A stretch of DNA of 64,000 nt from Hymenobacter artigasi (GTDB lineage Bacteria; Bacteroidota; Bacteroidia; Cytophagales; Hymenobacteraceae). A model generated the notes under the pieces. The model was not told the origin of the DNA, ran no database searches, and saw only the letters and a list, made by a program, of their open reading frames with translations. Below are positions 1 through 8,760 of the stretch, in pieces (positions within the stretch are counted from its first letter, which is position 1; each line of letters opens with the position of its first letter). The position numbers were made by a program, and so were the translations under genes. The stretch is taken from the NCBI RefSeq assembly GCF_012275535.1, contig NZ_JAAVTK010000001.1:682001-746000 (forward strand), given 5' to 3'.

Positions 1-451
1 GCGGCAGCTGCAAAAAGGCCCAGCCTAGGTTCTCGCCCAGCCCTTCGAAGGCCCGCGCCGTGGTCACCACCAAGTCGTCGGCCTGGAATAGCTCCCGCTC
101 GTGGCTGATGCTGCGCGGCAGCTTGGGGCAGAACTTAAAGCCGGAATTCGGCCCCACGGCCTCGCGCCAGCGCCGCACGGTGGTGGCATCCGGGATGCGG
201 TAGTGCGTGGTATTCAGCTCGATGCTATTGAACTGCTGCGCGTAGTAGCGCAGGTAATCGGGCTCCCTGATGCCGGCGGGGAAGTACGTGCCGAGCCACT
301 CCTTGTTCGTCCAGATGGGGCAGCCCACGTAAATGCGGGCCGGCGTGGGCTGCGTGGGCCGGGCGCGGGCCAGCACGCGGGCCGTCTCGGGGTGGTCGGG
401 CGGCAGGCTGAAATCAACGTAGCGAAGGTCGGGCAAGCGGCCAAAATCCAT
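1..451 (-). CDS. DUF72 (YecE-like) protein, 3' end cut by window edge
   Basis: The minus-strand frame from the ATG at 449-451 reads without a stop to the window edge, giving the first 150 residues. The segment with IYVGCPIW, then an FPAGIRE-like stretch, then FNSIELNTTHYRIP and a Trp-rich helix, is the N-terminal half of the DUF72 TIM-barrel family (E. coli YecE). The biochemical role of this family is not established. A TACCTTTG box lies only 5 bases before the ATG, so the message may have almost no leader. The longer reading frame at 214-555 in another frame is a shadow. Family assignment is firm; function is unknown. Confidence 0.85.
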   Translation of the reverse strand, partial: MDFGRLPDLRYVDFSLPPDHPETARVLARARPTQPTPARIYVGCPIWTNKEWLGTYFPAGIREPDYLRYYAQQFNSIELNTTHYRIPDATTVRRWREAVGPNSGFKFCPKLPRSISHERELFQADDLVVTTARAFEGLGENLGWAFLQLP

Positions 452-797
452 GGGGCAAAGGTAGGGTTAGGGCCCGGCGGCGGGCTACTACTCTTACGAA
501 AAAAACCGGACTTGCGCAACCCGGTTCCGAAGGTAGTCGTAGGGCCGATGCCCAAATTTTACACCCGTCGCATAATCTAATTTTCGCACCTACGCAATGC
601 CAAAGGCCTCATTCGGCAAAATATACTTTGAGGCAACCTCACGGCTACTTTTAACCCCAACATGAAGATTAATTAAATGCAAAATTTCTGGATAAAGGAC
701 AATTTTTAACCTAATTCGGTTAGTAGAGGTCAGTGGATTTTTAGCATTGCTCAAATGGATGGGTCTATGTTTGTCCTGCTCACCATCTGCGAATCGC
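452..797. other. intergenic region between divergent genes
   Basis: This spacer of about 345 bases separates the DUF72 gene (minus) from rlpA (plus). Apart from the -7 box near the DUF72 start it holds no gene I can support. The right half is AT-rich and should contain the rlpA promoter, but no exact TAnnTTTG match was found there. Minus-strand open frames here have no family features. Confidence 0.5.
456..463 (-). promoter_or_regulatory. candidate -7 box (TAnnTTTG) before the DUF72 gene
   Basis: TACCTTTG on the minus strand matches the Bacteroidota -7 consensus. It ends four bases before the ATG, which would give a leaderless or nearly leaderless transcript. No clear TTG -33 box was found at the usual distance, so confidence is limited. 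Confidence 0.35.
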
Positions 798-1685
798 ATG
801 ATTTTATTTCGCCGCCTACAAGTACTCGTCCTTTCCAGTTGCTTCTTTTTTCTGCTGACTTTGTTGAGCGCCTCAGCGCGCACCGCCCCCGGTACCACCA
901 AAGCAGCTTCCGCCTCTCGCCACGCTACCACGGTGTTGCGGGGCCGGGCCTCCTGGTATGGCAGTTACTTCCAAGGCCGGCGCACCACCAGCGGCGAGCG
1001 CTACAACCGCTTTCAATACACCTGCGCCCACAAGACGCTGCCCTTCGGCACCCGCCTGCGGGTTACGAACGTGAAGAACGGCAAGTCGGTCGTGGTGCGG
1101 GTTTCCGACCGGGGCCCGTTCCGTCACCAGCGCATCATTGATTTGTCGGAAGCCGCCGCCAAGCCCCTGGGCGTGGTTGAGTGCGGTGCCGCCACCGTGG
1201 TAGCCGAAGTAGTAGCCCCCGAAACGCCCCTTGGCCCCGCTTCCACCCCCGAAAACCTGGCCGCCCTCTTCGCCGCCGACCCCAACCCCGACGCCGCCTT
1301 CACCACCTACTCCGTAACCCCGGAAGCCCCCATCAGCCCCGCCGACTCAGTGGCCCGGGTTGGCGCCACGGCAAAGCTCATCGCGGCTGCCACCACCAGC
1401 AAGGCCGAGGTCATCACGGCCACCGAATCGGTGAACTGCCCGGCGGGCTTCCTCATTCAGGCCGGCTCTTTTATTGATGCCGCCAATGCCCAAACGGTGC
1501 AGGCCCGCATCAAGGCGCTGCTGCCCGAGCTCACCGTGAGCATTTCCCAGGATTTGCTCGATGGCCGCCAGCGCAGCCGCGTGCTCGTGGGCCAGTTTGG
1601 TGAGCGCCCCGAGGCCGAAGCCATTCGCCAGCAATTGCTGGTCTGGGGCATTGGTGGGCTGGTGCGCGAAGTCGCGCTGCGGTGA
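798..1685 (+). CDS. rlpA: RlpA-family septal ring lytic transglycosylase with SPOR domain
   Basis: The protein has 295 residues. Residues 1-27 form a signal peptide with a very hydrophobic core, which is why the ATG at 798 is preferred over the in-frame start 17 codons upstream. A double-psi beta-barrel follows (about 50-135), with ASWYG at the front and the conserved VSDRGPF and IDLS motifs. A low-complexity Ala/Pro linker leads to a C-terminal SPOR domain (about 216-295, beginning CPAGFLIQAGSF), which in this family binds denuded septal peptidoglycan. The expected role is cleavage of glycan strands during cell separation, in the periplasm. A strong hairpin terminator at 1764-1817 ends the unit. 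Confidence 0.9.
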   Translation: MILFRRLQVLVLSSCFFFLLTLLSASARTAPGTTKAASASRHATTVLRGRASWYGSYFQGRRTTSGERYNRFQYTCAHKTLPFGTRLRVTNVKNGKSVVVRVSDRGPFRHQRIIDLSEAAAKPLGVVECGAATVVAEVVAPETPLGPASTPENLAALFAADPNPDAAFTTYSVTPEAPISPADSVARVGATAKLIAAATTSKAEVITATESVNCPAGFLIQAGSFIDAANAQTVQARIKALLPELTVSISQDLLDGRQRSRVLVGQFGERPEAEAIRQQLLVWGIGGLVREVALR

Positions 1686-1763
1686 AAATAGCATTGCTCT
1701 GATACGCCAATACTAGCCGCAGAGCGGCGACATATCGGTAGCAGCACCGCTCCCAATCATTTT

Positions 1764-1817
1764 AAAGCCCCGGCGGGGCGACACTTGAATCAACGAGTGT
1801 CGCCCCGCTGGGGCTTT
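1764..1817 (+). terminator. rho-independent terminator after rlpA
   Basis: There is a 22-base stem starting AAAGCCCCGGCGGGG with one wobble position, a ten-base loop and a T-run. Because it lies inside the longest possible frame of the next gene, it also argues that the next gene starts at 1911 and not at 1785. Confidence 0.85.
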
Positions 1818-1910
1818 TGCTATTTTGACTTTTCTGCTTCCTACCAACATGCCGCCGCGCTGCGGCTTCGGGCAGTAGCTTGCGCCCGGAAACCCAACTC
1901 ACTATCTGCC

Positions 1911-4346
1911 ATGATAAAAGCGCTTCTGACTCTGGCCGCGTGCCTCACCCTTATCTGGGTGCTGAATACCAAACAGGGCAACCTGCCGCCCTTCGGCAAG
2001 CTGCTGAGCCCGTACCGGGGCTTCTGGCAGAACGGCGAGCGGCCCGAAGACTTCCCGGCCCGGCAGCAACTGGCCATCGCGGGCCTGCAGCAGCCCGTGA
2101 CGGTGCGCTACGACGACCGCCGCGTGCCCCACATCTTCGCCCAAAACGACCACGACCTGTACCTGGCCCAGGGCTACCTCACGGCCCGCGACCGCCTCTG
2201 GCAAATGGACTTTGTGGCGCACGTCGCAGCCGGGCGGCTGGCCGAAATCCTGGGGCCGGAGCGGCTGGAAACGGACCGGTTTTTCCGGCGCATGGGCCTG
2301 GGCTTCGGGGCGCAGAAATCGGTGACTGCCGTGCTGGCCGACCCCGTGACCAGCGTAGTGGCGCGGGCCTATTCCGACGGCATCAACGCCTACATCAACA
2401 CCCTCACGCCCGCCACTTACCCGTTTGAGTACAAGCTGCTCGACTACGCGCCCGAGCCCTGGGAGCCGCTAAAAAGCGCCCTCATCCTCAAATACATGGC
2501 CTTCGACCTCACCGGCCGCTCCGACGACCTGCGCATGAGCAATGCCCTGCGCAAGTACGGCCCGGCGGTGATGCGCGACCTGTTTCCCGACTACCCCACC
2601 CGCGAGTCGCCGGTGATTCCGGCGGGTACGCCACTCGATTTCCAGCCCCTGGCCACGCCGCCCGTGCCGCCCGCTTTCGTGGCGGCCGAAGCGCCGTATG
2701 CACCCGACCAGGAGCCTTCGCGCGACCTGGGCTCCAACAACTTCGCGGTGAGCGGGGCACGCTCGGCCACCGGCTTCCCGATGCTGGCCAACGACCCGCA
2801 TTTGCAGCTCAACCTGCCCAGCATCTGGTACCAGGTGCAGTTGACCGCGCCGGGCGTGAACGTGTACGGCGTGTCGATTCCGGGCGCGCCGCTGGCCATC
2901 ATTGGCTTTAATGAGCAGGCGGCCTGGGGCGTGACCAACACCTACGCCGACGTGCTGGACTGGTACCAGGTGCAGTTTCGGGATGCCCGCAAGCTGGAAT
3001 ATTTCCACGGCGGCCGCTGGAAGCCCGTGCGCCGCGTGGTGGAGCACATCAAAGTGCGCGGCCAGCCCGACCGCCTCGATACCGTATTATATACCCACCA
3101 CGGCCCGGTGGTGTACGACCGCCCCCAGAAGCCCTTCCTATCCTACGTGCCCATCGGCTACGCGGCCCGCTGGACGGCCCACGACGCGGCCAACGAGTTC
3201 AAAACGTTCTATCAGCTCAACCGCGCCCACACCTACGCCGACTACACGGCCGCGCTGGCCAGCTACGGCGCGCCGGCCCAGAACTTCGTCTTTGCCGATG
3301 CCGGCCAGGACATTGCCATCTGGCCCAACGGCCACCTGCCGCTGAAATGGCGCGAGCAGGGCAAGTACCTGCTCGACGGCCGCGACCCGGCCCAGGACTG
3401 GCAGGGCTGGATTCCGGCCGCCCAGAACCCGCACGCCAAGAACCCGGCCCGGGGCTTCGTATCGTCGGCCAACCAGTCGTCGGTGCGGCCGCAGGACTAT
3501 CCTTATTATATGAATTGGGATTACGGCTCGTCGGAGCGCGGCCGGCGCATCAACCAGCGCCTCGGCCAGATGCCCATAGTCACGGCCGACAGCCTGCGCC
3601 TGCTCCAGAACGACGTGCTCGGCCTGAATGCCCAACTGATGCTGCCGCGCATGCTGGCACTGGTCGGCGCACAAGCCGCCGCCTCGCCCGAGGGCCAGGC
3701 CCTGGCCGCCCTGCGCCACTGGGACTACCAGTACACGGCCGATGCCGTGGGCCCCAGCCTGTTTGAGCTGTGGTACGAAAACCTAGTGAAGCGCCTCTGG
3801 GACGATGATTTCCCCCTCGACCCCAAAGGCCCGGCCTACCGCCGCCCCGCCCGCGACCGCACCAACAACCTGATTCTGACCGAAGACAGCAGCCGCTGGA
3901 TTGACGACCGTCGCACCCCCACCCGCGAAACCCTGCCCCTGCTGGCCCGCCAAAGCCTGCACTGGGCCGTGGACAGCCTCACCCGCAAATACGGCGCGCA
4001 AGGCCCCAAATGGCGCTGGGCCAGCCAGAAAAGCACCGACATCCTACACCTGCTCAGTCTCCCCGGCTTCGGGCAGATGGACGTGGACTGCGGCGGCGGC
4101 TCCGGCATCGTGAACGCCACCACCGAGCGCCAGGGCCCCAGCTGGCGCATGGTGGTAGCGCTGGGCCCCCAGGTGCGCGCCTACGGCGTGTACCCCGGCG
4201 GCCAGAGCGGCAACCCCGGCTCGCCCTTCTATTCCAACCTACTGGAAACCTGGCGCGTAGGCCAGCTCGACGAGCTGGTCTTTCTGCGCAGCGCGGAGGA
4301 GCCGAACGCGCGGGTAGCTACGGCGTGGACGCTGCAGGGAAAGTAA
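1911..4346 (+). CDS. penicillin acylase family (S45, Ntn-hydrolase) protein
   Basis: The protein has 811 residues, normal for the family. A single N-terminal hydrophobic segment (MIKALLTLAACLTLIWVL) serves as signal or anchor. The A-chain region contains VTVRYDDRRVPHIFAQ and LTARDRLWQMDF, typical of S45 proenzymes. The predicted self-cleavage site is DLG/SNNF, with Ser275 as N-terminal nucleophile of the B-chain, followed by NDPHL and a C-terminal YPGGQSGNPGSP motif. Such enzymes hydrolyse amide bonds of N-acyl compounds such as beta-lactam side chains or acyl-homoserine lactones, after export. The natural substrate cannot be read from the sequence. The two TonB-like genes follow 55 and 52 bases after each stop, so an operon is possible. 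Confidence 0.9.
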   Translation: MIKALLTLAACLTLIWVLNTKQGNLPPFGKLLSPYRGFWQNGERPEDFPARQQLAIAGLQQPVTVRYDDRRVPHIFAQNDHDLYLAQGYLTARDRLWQMDFVAHVAAGRLAEILGPERLETDRFFRRMGLGFGAQKSVTAVLADPVTSVVARAYSDGINAYINTLTPATYPFEYKLLDYAPEPWEPLKSALILKYMAFDLTGRSDDLRMSNALRKYGPAVMRDLFPDYPTRESPVIPAGTPLDFQPLATPPVPPAFVAAEAPYAPDQEPSRDLGSNNFAVSGARSATGFPMLANDPHLQLNLPSIWYQVQLTAPGVNVYGVSIPGAPLAIIGFNEQAAWGVTNTYADVLDWYQVQFRDARKLEYFHGGRWKPVRRVVEHIKVRGQPDRLDTVLYTHHGPVVYDRPQKPFLSYVPIGYAARWTAHDAANEFKTFYQLNRAHTYADYTAALASYGAPAQNFVFADAGQDIAIWPNGHLPLKWREQGKYLLDGRDPAQDWQGWIPAAQNPHAKNPARGFVSSANQSSVRPQDYPYYMNWDYGSSERGRRINQRLGQMPIVTADSLRLLQNDVLGLNAQLMLPRMLALVGAQAAASPEGQALAALRHWDYQYTADAVGPSLFELWYENLVKRLWDDDFPLDPKGPAYRRPARDRTNNLILTEDSSRWIDDRRTPTRETLPLLARQSLHWAVDSLTRKYGAQGPKWRWASQKSTDILHLLSLPGFGQMDVDCGGGSGIVNATTERQGPSWRMVVALGPQVRAYGVYPGGQSGNPGSPFYSNLLETWRVGQLDELVFLRSAEEPNARVATAWTLQGK

Positions 4347-4401
4347 ATTCCCGAGACTTTCCGAGACCTTCCATCTCCCAGCCTTATTTATAGCTCCGCT
4401 T

Positions 4402-5226
4402 GTGAAATCGCCCCTCCGTTCTACCAAACCCCGTTTATTTTCGAGCCTTGCCTTGCTACTATGGCTTTCAATTCCCCAATCTGCTGCCGCTCAAACATCT
4501 ACTACCGAGCCGTCCAACCAGGAACCAAAAAAACCTGAAGGCAAGCAATATACCTTATTAGAGCAGATGCCTCAGTTACCTGGCGGGGGCGGCAACCGGG
4601 CCATCAGCAAGGCCATTCACAGTAGGCTGCATTATCCTACCCGAGCGGAGCAGCTGGGTATAGAAGGCGTTGTAATGGTGTATTTTGTGGTGACAAAAAC
4701 CGGGGAAATCCGTGACGAAAAAATTGTGCGAAGCATTGGCGGCGGCTGCGATGAGGCCGTTTTACTCGCGGTGCGCGACCTTCCTCGTCTCATTCCGGGC
4801 ACCCGGCAAGGCCAGCCCATCGACGTTGGGTTTACCTTCCCTATTTCGTTTCGGATGCAGGACTCGAAAACCGACCTGCTCGACACGCTGAACCGTGTGT
4901 ATCCGTTAGTAAACCAAATGCCTCACTTACCGGGCAGCACTAGCGGCGTCGCTATCACCCAAGCCATTCAGCGGGCTTTGGTGATGCCGGCCGAAGTGGC
5001 AAATGACACCCTCGTCCGCAAGGTATTCGTGGGCTTTATCGTCGGCCCCAGCGGGGTGATTCGCGACGTTAAAATAGTCCGGGGGCTGAGTGCCAACTGC
5101 AATGCCGCCGCGCTGGCCGCCGTGCGGCAACTGCCACGCTTCGTGGGGGGCAAGCTAAACGGGCTGCCCGCCTCCGTGAGCATGACCGTGCCCGTGCAGT
5201 TTGGCCAGCTCCCGCAAAAACCCTGA
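4402..5226 (+). CDS. secreted protein with two TonB C-terminal-like domains
   Basis: This 274-residue protein starts with GTG. Residues 1-30 are a signal peptide ending SAAAQ. Two similar modules follow (about 55-150 and 168-270). Each opens with a QMPxLPG motif and a helix, then a strand reading VxVxFVVxxxGxIRDxKIVR, then GCDEAVLLAVR or NCNAAALAAVR, and ends in a V-x-x-x-PVxF strand. This is the TonB C-terminal fold, but the protein lacks the N-terminal membrane anchor, the proline-rich stalk and any ExbB/ExbD partner nearby. It is therefore unlikely to be a working energy transducer and may be a periplasmic binding or scaffold protein. The central Cys in each module is conserved in the next gene. 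Confidence 0.8.
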   Translation: MKSPLRSTKPRLFSSLALLLWLSIPQSAAAQTSTTEPSNQEPKKPEGKQYTLLEQMPQLPGGGGNRAISKAIHSRLHYPTRAEQLGIEGVVMVYFVVTKTGEIRDEKIVRSIGGGCDEAVLLAVRDLPRLIPGTRQGQPIDVGFTFPISFRMQDSKTDLLDTLNRVYPLVNQMPHLPGSTSGVAITQAIQRALVMPAEVANDTLVRKVFVGFIVGPSGVIRDVKIVRGLSANCNAAALAAVRQLPRFVGGKLNGLPASVSMTVPVQFGQLPQKP

Positions 5227-5239
5227 ATGGCCCCCTAAA

Positions 5240-5266
5240 TAGCTGGCCGTAGATTACGGCCAGCTA
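5240..5266. other. 12-bp hairpin between the two TonB-like genes
   Basis: TAGCTGGCCGTA and its exact complement are separated by three bases. The hairpin sits in the 52-base spacer directly before a TAAATTTG box (5267-5274). There is no T-run, so it is not a clear terminator. Confidence 0.5.
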
Positions 5267-5274
5267 TAAATTTG
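5267..5274 (+). promoter_or_regulatory. candidate -7 box (TAAATTTG) next to a start codon
   Basis: An exact TAnnTTTG match ends four bases before the ATG at 5279, the same arrangement as for the DUF72 gene. It would allow a separate, leaderless transcript of the second TonB-like gene. No -33 TTG is evident because a hairpin occupies that position. Confidence 0.35.
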
Positions 5275-5278
5275 CCAC

Positions 5279-6397
5279 ATGAATACCGACCAACTAAAGC
5301 GACTTCGCCGCCCGTGGTTGTTGGGCAGATTATTCTTCCTGCTCCTCTCGCTGCCGCCCCGCCCCGCCGCTGCCCAGTCCTATGGCCAGTACGCCACCGA
5401 TACCACGCAGATATTCAACTACGTGGACCAGATGCCCACCCTGCCCGACGGCGGCGGCAACCTGGCCTTGGTGAAAGCCGTGCAGAAGCAGCTTCAGCTG
5501 CCGCTGGAAGTGCGCGAGGGCCGCACCGAAGGCCGGGTATTCGTGCGCGTGGTGGTGGGGGTGAGTGGCGTGGGGCGAAAGGCAGCCGTGGTGCAGTCGC
5601 TCAGCCCCGCCTGCGATGCCGCCGCGCTGGCCGCCGTGAAGCGCATGCCGCGCCTGCTGCCGGGCCGCTACCAGGGCCAGCCGGTGGCGGTGCTGCTCAC
5701 GGTGCCGGTTATGTTCCTGTCGCCGCGCCACGTATTTGCCAGCACGGAAGTCACCCGGCCGGCCCGGTTCCCCGGCGGCGACGCGGCCCTGGAGCAGTAC
5801 CTGCAAAAGAACAAATCCACCCCTGCCGAAGTAAAGCAGCGCGACCTCCAGGGCCGCGTCGCGGTACGCTTCGTGCTGAAGGCCGATGGCCGCATCGGGG
5901 CCAGCGAAGTCATCAACCCCCTCTGCCCCAGCTGCGACGACGAAGCCCTGCGCCTCGTACGTGGCTTCCCGCGCTGGCAGCCCGCCTTGGGCTACGACGA
6001 CCAGCCCGTGGCCGTGTACCAGGTGGTCAACATCTCGTTCAGCCCGCCCGCGCCACCCACCGGCCAGGCCGCACCGGTACCCGAAAACCAGGTGTACAAC
6101 CAGGTCGAGCAGATGCCCGTGCTATCCGGCCGCAGCGGCCCCGATGGCCTACAAGCCGCCCTACAGGAACTTATAGAGTACCCTGAGCGCGCCAGCAGCG
6201 GCGAGGGCCAGATGAGCTTCGTGGTGGAGCCCGATGGCCGCGTCACGCGCCCGGTCATGCTCAAGCCCATCAACAGCGCCCTGGACGAGGCCGTGCTGGC
6301 GGCGGCCCTGCGCCTGCCCCGCTTCGAGCCCGGCCGCCACAACGGCCAGCCCGTAGCCGTGCGCCTCGCCGTGCCGGTCCTGATTGACATTCGTTGA
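5279..6397 (+). CDS. secreted protein with three TonB C-terminal-like domains
   Basis: This 372-residue protein is a paralogue of the preceding gene, with one more module. The signal peptide ends near PRPAAAQS. The modules span about 48-145, 160-255 and 275-370. The first begins QMPTLPDGGGN and contains SPACDAAALAAVK; the second has CPSCDDEALRLVR; the third has NSALDEAVLAAAL, where the central Cys is lost. As in the neighbour there is no membrane anchor or proline stalk, so a TonB motor role is unlikely. Tandem duplication both between and within genes is visible. Convergent with the next gene across a long palindrome and a terminator. Confidence 0.8.
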   Translation: MNTDQLKRLRRPWLLGRLFFLLLSLPPRPAAAQSYGQYATDTTQIFNYVDQMPTLPDGGGNLALVKAVQKQLQLPLEVREGRTEGRVFVRVVVGVSGVGRKAAVVQSLSPACDAAALAAVKRMPRLLPGRYQGQPVAVLLTVPVMFLSPRHVFASTEVTRPARFPGGDAALEQYLQKNKSTPAEVKQRDLQGRVAVRFVLKADGRIGASEVINPLCPSCDDEALRLVRGFPRWQPALGYDDQPVAVYQVVNISFSPPAPPTGQAAPVPENQVYNQVEQMPVLSGRSGPDGLQAALQELIEYPERASSGEGQMSFVVEPDGRVTRPVMLKPINSALDEAVLAAALRLPRFEPGRHNGQPVAVRLAVPVLIDIR

Positions 6398-6412
6398 GGC
6401 AGTACGCTTCTG

Positions 6413-6528
6413 ATACTCGCCACGAAGTAGGGTGCGGGGCTTGTCCCCGACCGGCGTTGAACGGTATCGTTGAAACAGTGACAACGCCGGGCGGGGACAA
6501 GCCCCGCACCCTACTTCGTGGCGAGTAT
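6413..6528. repeat. long palindrome, 37-base arms with nested inner stem
   Basis: Arms 6413-6449 and 6492-6528 are exact reverse complements (37 of 37), starting ATACTCGCCACGAAG. A second short stem (CCGGCGTTG/CAACGCCGG) continues inside. The loop carries CGTTGAACGG, which also occurs inside the palindromes at 49982 and 63196. It follows the second TonB-like gene and precedes a separate terminator. Confidence 0.95.
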
Positions 6529-6570
6529 AGCTGCCTACTGGGCAGTTCCTTTCGAATCAACTTCGGCAAG

Positions 6571-6614
6571 ACACAAAAAAGGCGGCCTTCCGCAGAAGGT
6601 CGCCTTTTTTGTGT
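6571..6614. terminator. bidirectional terminator between convergent genes
   Basis: The stem starts at ACACAAAAAAGGCG with a matching arm ending CGCCTTTTTTGTGT. It has A-runs and T-runs on both flanks, so it can end both the TonB-like gene (plus) and the small membrane protein gene (minus). Confidence 0.85.
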
Positions 6615-6658
6615 AGCATTGGCAATCTGCTGTTCTACAACAGAATACCAGGCACCCG

Positions 6659-6895
6659 CTAGTCGTTGGCGCGGTTGATGAGCACCACCGTTACGGCCGC
6701 AATGGCCGCGATGCCGAGTACCATTTGCGTGGGAGTGAAGCGCTGCGCGGCTTTGCGCAGCAGCACGCCGCCGTTTTTCAGCAGGTCGTCTACGTGTTCG
6801 GTTTTGCCTTGAAATACGTGGTAGGCGCTCTCGAACGTGCGGGCAAGGTCTTCGGGCAGGATGTCTTCGAGTTGTTTTTCGATTTGCGCTTCCAT
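6659..6895 (-). CDS. small single-pass membrane protein, unknown function
   Basis: This 78-residue protein has an amphipathic, acidic N-terminal half (LEDILPEDLARTFESAYHVF) and one C-terminal membrane helix (about 55-74, MVLGIAAIAAVTVVLI). It ends in a short polar tail. I do not recognise a named family. The ATG at 6895 is the only sensible start, and codon use fits neighbouring genes. The terminator at 6571-6614 lies 45 bases after its stop. Confidence 0.65.
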   Translation of the reverse strand: MEAQIEKQLEDILPEDLARTFESAYHVFQGKTEHVDDLLKNGGVLLRKAAQRFTPTQMVLGIAAIAAVTVVLINRAND

Positions 6896-7080
6896 AAAGC
6901 TGGTATTGAATAGGGAGAGGTGAAACAGGGCCGTTGCCGCCCCTGACTCGCTGTACGGAAAAGAGCCGGGCCGGGCTGCCTTTTTTCTGGTCGAGAACCA
7001 AAATACCCCACAATATCAAAAAGCAAATTATTCATTATCAGCAGTATTTGCCAAAACACATTACCTGATAATTCCTCGCT

Positions 7081-8658
7081 TTACTCTATCACAACAATCC
7101 GCGAGCCGGTGCGGCGGTCCTCCCGCACCTGGCAGTAGTAAGCGCCCGGCGCCAGCCCGCTCAGGTCCACGGGCAGCAGCTGGGGGCCGCGGGGCAGCAT
7201 CTGGTCCACGGTGCGGCGCACTTCGCGGCCCAGGGAATCAAGCATCACGACTTGGACGTGGCCACCGGCGCTTTCGTAGGCGACGGTAGTGCGGCCGTCG
7301 CGCGCCACCGGGTTGGGGTACACCGTGAAATCGGCAACCTCGGCCGCCGAATTCGTGGCCGTGACGGCCCCGGGCCGCAGTACCGGCACGTAGGCGAAGG
7401 GCTGCCCGAAGAGTTGCGTGAGTGTGGCCGGCGTCACCTGGAACCAGTCTTTCAGAATGCTGGTGTAGATGCTGCGGAAGTCGAACTGCATGGGAATGTT
7501 GTCGTTCACGCCGGCACTGGTGGGCAGCGTGGGGTTGGCCCCGTGCACGATGGGGTTCACTTTGGTGCCAAAAAGCAGCAGCGGCGCCGCCGCGCCGTGG
7601 TCGGTACCAAAGCCCGAGTTGGAGCGAATGCGCCGCCCGAATTCCGAGAACGTCATGCCCACCACCCGGTCCTGAATGGCCAGCCGCCGCAGGTCGTCCT
7701 GGAAGGCGTTCACGGCCTCCGCAATCTTGCCCAGCAGCGTGGCGTGGGTGCCCACGGTGGTGCTGCCCGTGCTGGGCACCTGCAGCGTGTGCGTGTCGAA
7801 GCCGCCGAGCTGGCACACGTAGATGCGGGTGCTCAGGCCGCCGGCCACCAGCTGGGCCACTATTTTGAGCTGGTCGGCCAGCGAGTTCTGGCCCGCCGTG
7901 GGGTACAGCGGCGAGAGGTTCTGGGCGCGCCCGGCCGCCGCCTGAATGGCCGTGGTGTACACCTGCGTCTGGCTCACCACCTGCCGGATAAAGGTGAGCT
8001 CGTGCCCGGCCGGCGTGTTCGGCGCGGCATCGACGCCCCCGCTAAGCAGCTGATAGAAAGACGACGTGCTGGCGATGGCCATGCCCATGTTCACCGTCGG
8101 TCCCTGCACGCAGTTGCTCACCACCGAGCCAATACTGATGGCCAGCGGGTCAGGGTTCTGGGTACTGGGGTAGCCGGTGGGGAAGCCCGCAAACTCGCCG
8201 TCGAGGTAGCGGCCGGCCCAGCCGGTGGTCCAGGTCACGTTCGACTCGGAGCCGGAGGTCCAGATATCGGTGGCCCGGAAGTGCGAGAAGTTGGGGTTGG
8301 GGTAACCCACGCTCTGCACCACGCCCAGCTTGCCGTTCTGGTACAGGTTCTGGAGCGAGGCCATGGCCGGATGAATGCCGGTGGCCGTGGTGAGCGGCAG
8401 CACCTGCGCTTGGGGCAGGGCAATGTTGCTGCGCGCCGCCAGCAGGGCCGGGTACTGGTCCAGCGGGATAATCATGTTCAGCCCATCATTGCCGCCTTGC
8501 AGCTGAATGATGACCAGCACCTTATCCGAAACCGTGGTGGCATTGGTGAGGGCCGCCAGCTGGGCCGAGTGCCCGTAGGCCCCAATGGGCAGCCCGCTCA
8601 AAAAAGCAGTACCAACCGAGGCCGCAGCCGTAGTCTGTAGAAATTCGCGACGTTTCAT
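7081..8658 (-). CDS. DUF1501 protein with Tat signal and T9SS sorting domain
   Basis: The protein has 525 residues. The N-terminus MKRREFLQTTAAASVG is a twin-arginine-type signal. The body carries DUF1501 features: KVLVIIQLQGGNDGLNMIIP near residue 50, HFRATDIW, and GGFDTH, with a C-terminal SEFGRR and DHGAA motif. DUF1501 is related to sulfatase/alkaline-phosphatase folds and usually sits beside DUF1800. The last 80 residues (VADFTVYPNPVARDGRT to SRIVVIE) form a type A sorting domain for the type IX secretion system, pointing to outer-surface or secreted location. It lies downstream of the DUF1800 gene with a palindromic element in the 101-base spacer. Catalytic activity is unproven. Confidence 0.9.
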   Translation of the reverse strand: MKRREFLQTTAAASVGTAFLSGLPIGAYGHSAQLAALTNATTVSDKVLVIIQLQGGNDGLNMIIPLDQYPALLAARSNIALPQAQVLPLTTATGIHPAMASLQNLYQNGKLGVVQSVGYPNPNFSHFRATDIWTSGSESNVTWTTGWAGRYLDGEFAGFPTGYPSTQNPDPLAISIGSVVSNCVQGPTVNMGMAIASTSSFYQLLSGGVDAAPNTPAGHELTFIRQVVSQTQVYTTAIQAAAGRAQNLSPLYPTAGQNSLADQLKIVAQLVAGGLSTRIYVCQLGGFDTHTLQVPSTGSTTVGTHATLLGKIAEAVNAFQDDLRRLAIQDRVVGMTFSEFGRRIRSNSGFGTDHGAAAPLLLFGTKVNPIVHGANPTLPTSAGVNDNIPMQFDFRSIYTSILKDWFQVTPATLTQLFGQPFAYVPVLRPGAVTATNSAAEVADFTVYPNPVARDGRTTVAYESAGGHVQVVMLDSLGREVRRTVDQMLPRGPQLLPVDLSGLAPGAYYCQVREDRRTGSRIVVIE

Positions 8659-8668
8659 GGGTAAGCCG

Positions 8669-8760
8669 TTAGCTATGAGCTGTCAGCTATTAGCCAGCAG
8701 CTTCAGTTGACAAATGGTTGTTTGCGAGAGCTAACAGCTGATAGCTGCCAGCCAACAGCT
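8669..8760. repeat. imperfect palindrome of the AGCTATTAGCTGTCAGCT family
   Basis: The two halves (8669-8700 and 8728-8760) are imperfect reverse complements built from AGCTATTAGC and GCTGTCAGC units. The element fills the spacer from just after the DUF1501 start codon to the stop codon of the upstream DUF1800 gene. The same family recurs at 30730-30832. Confidence 0.75.
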
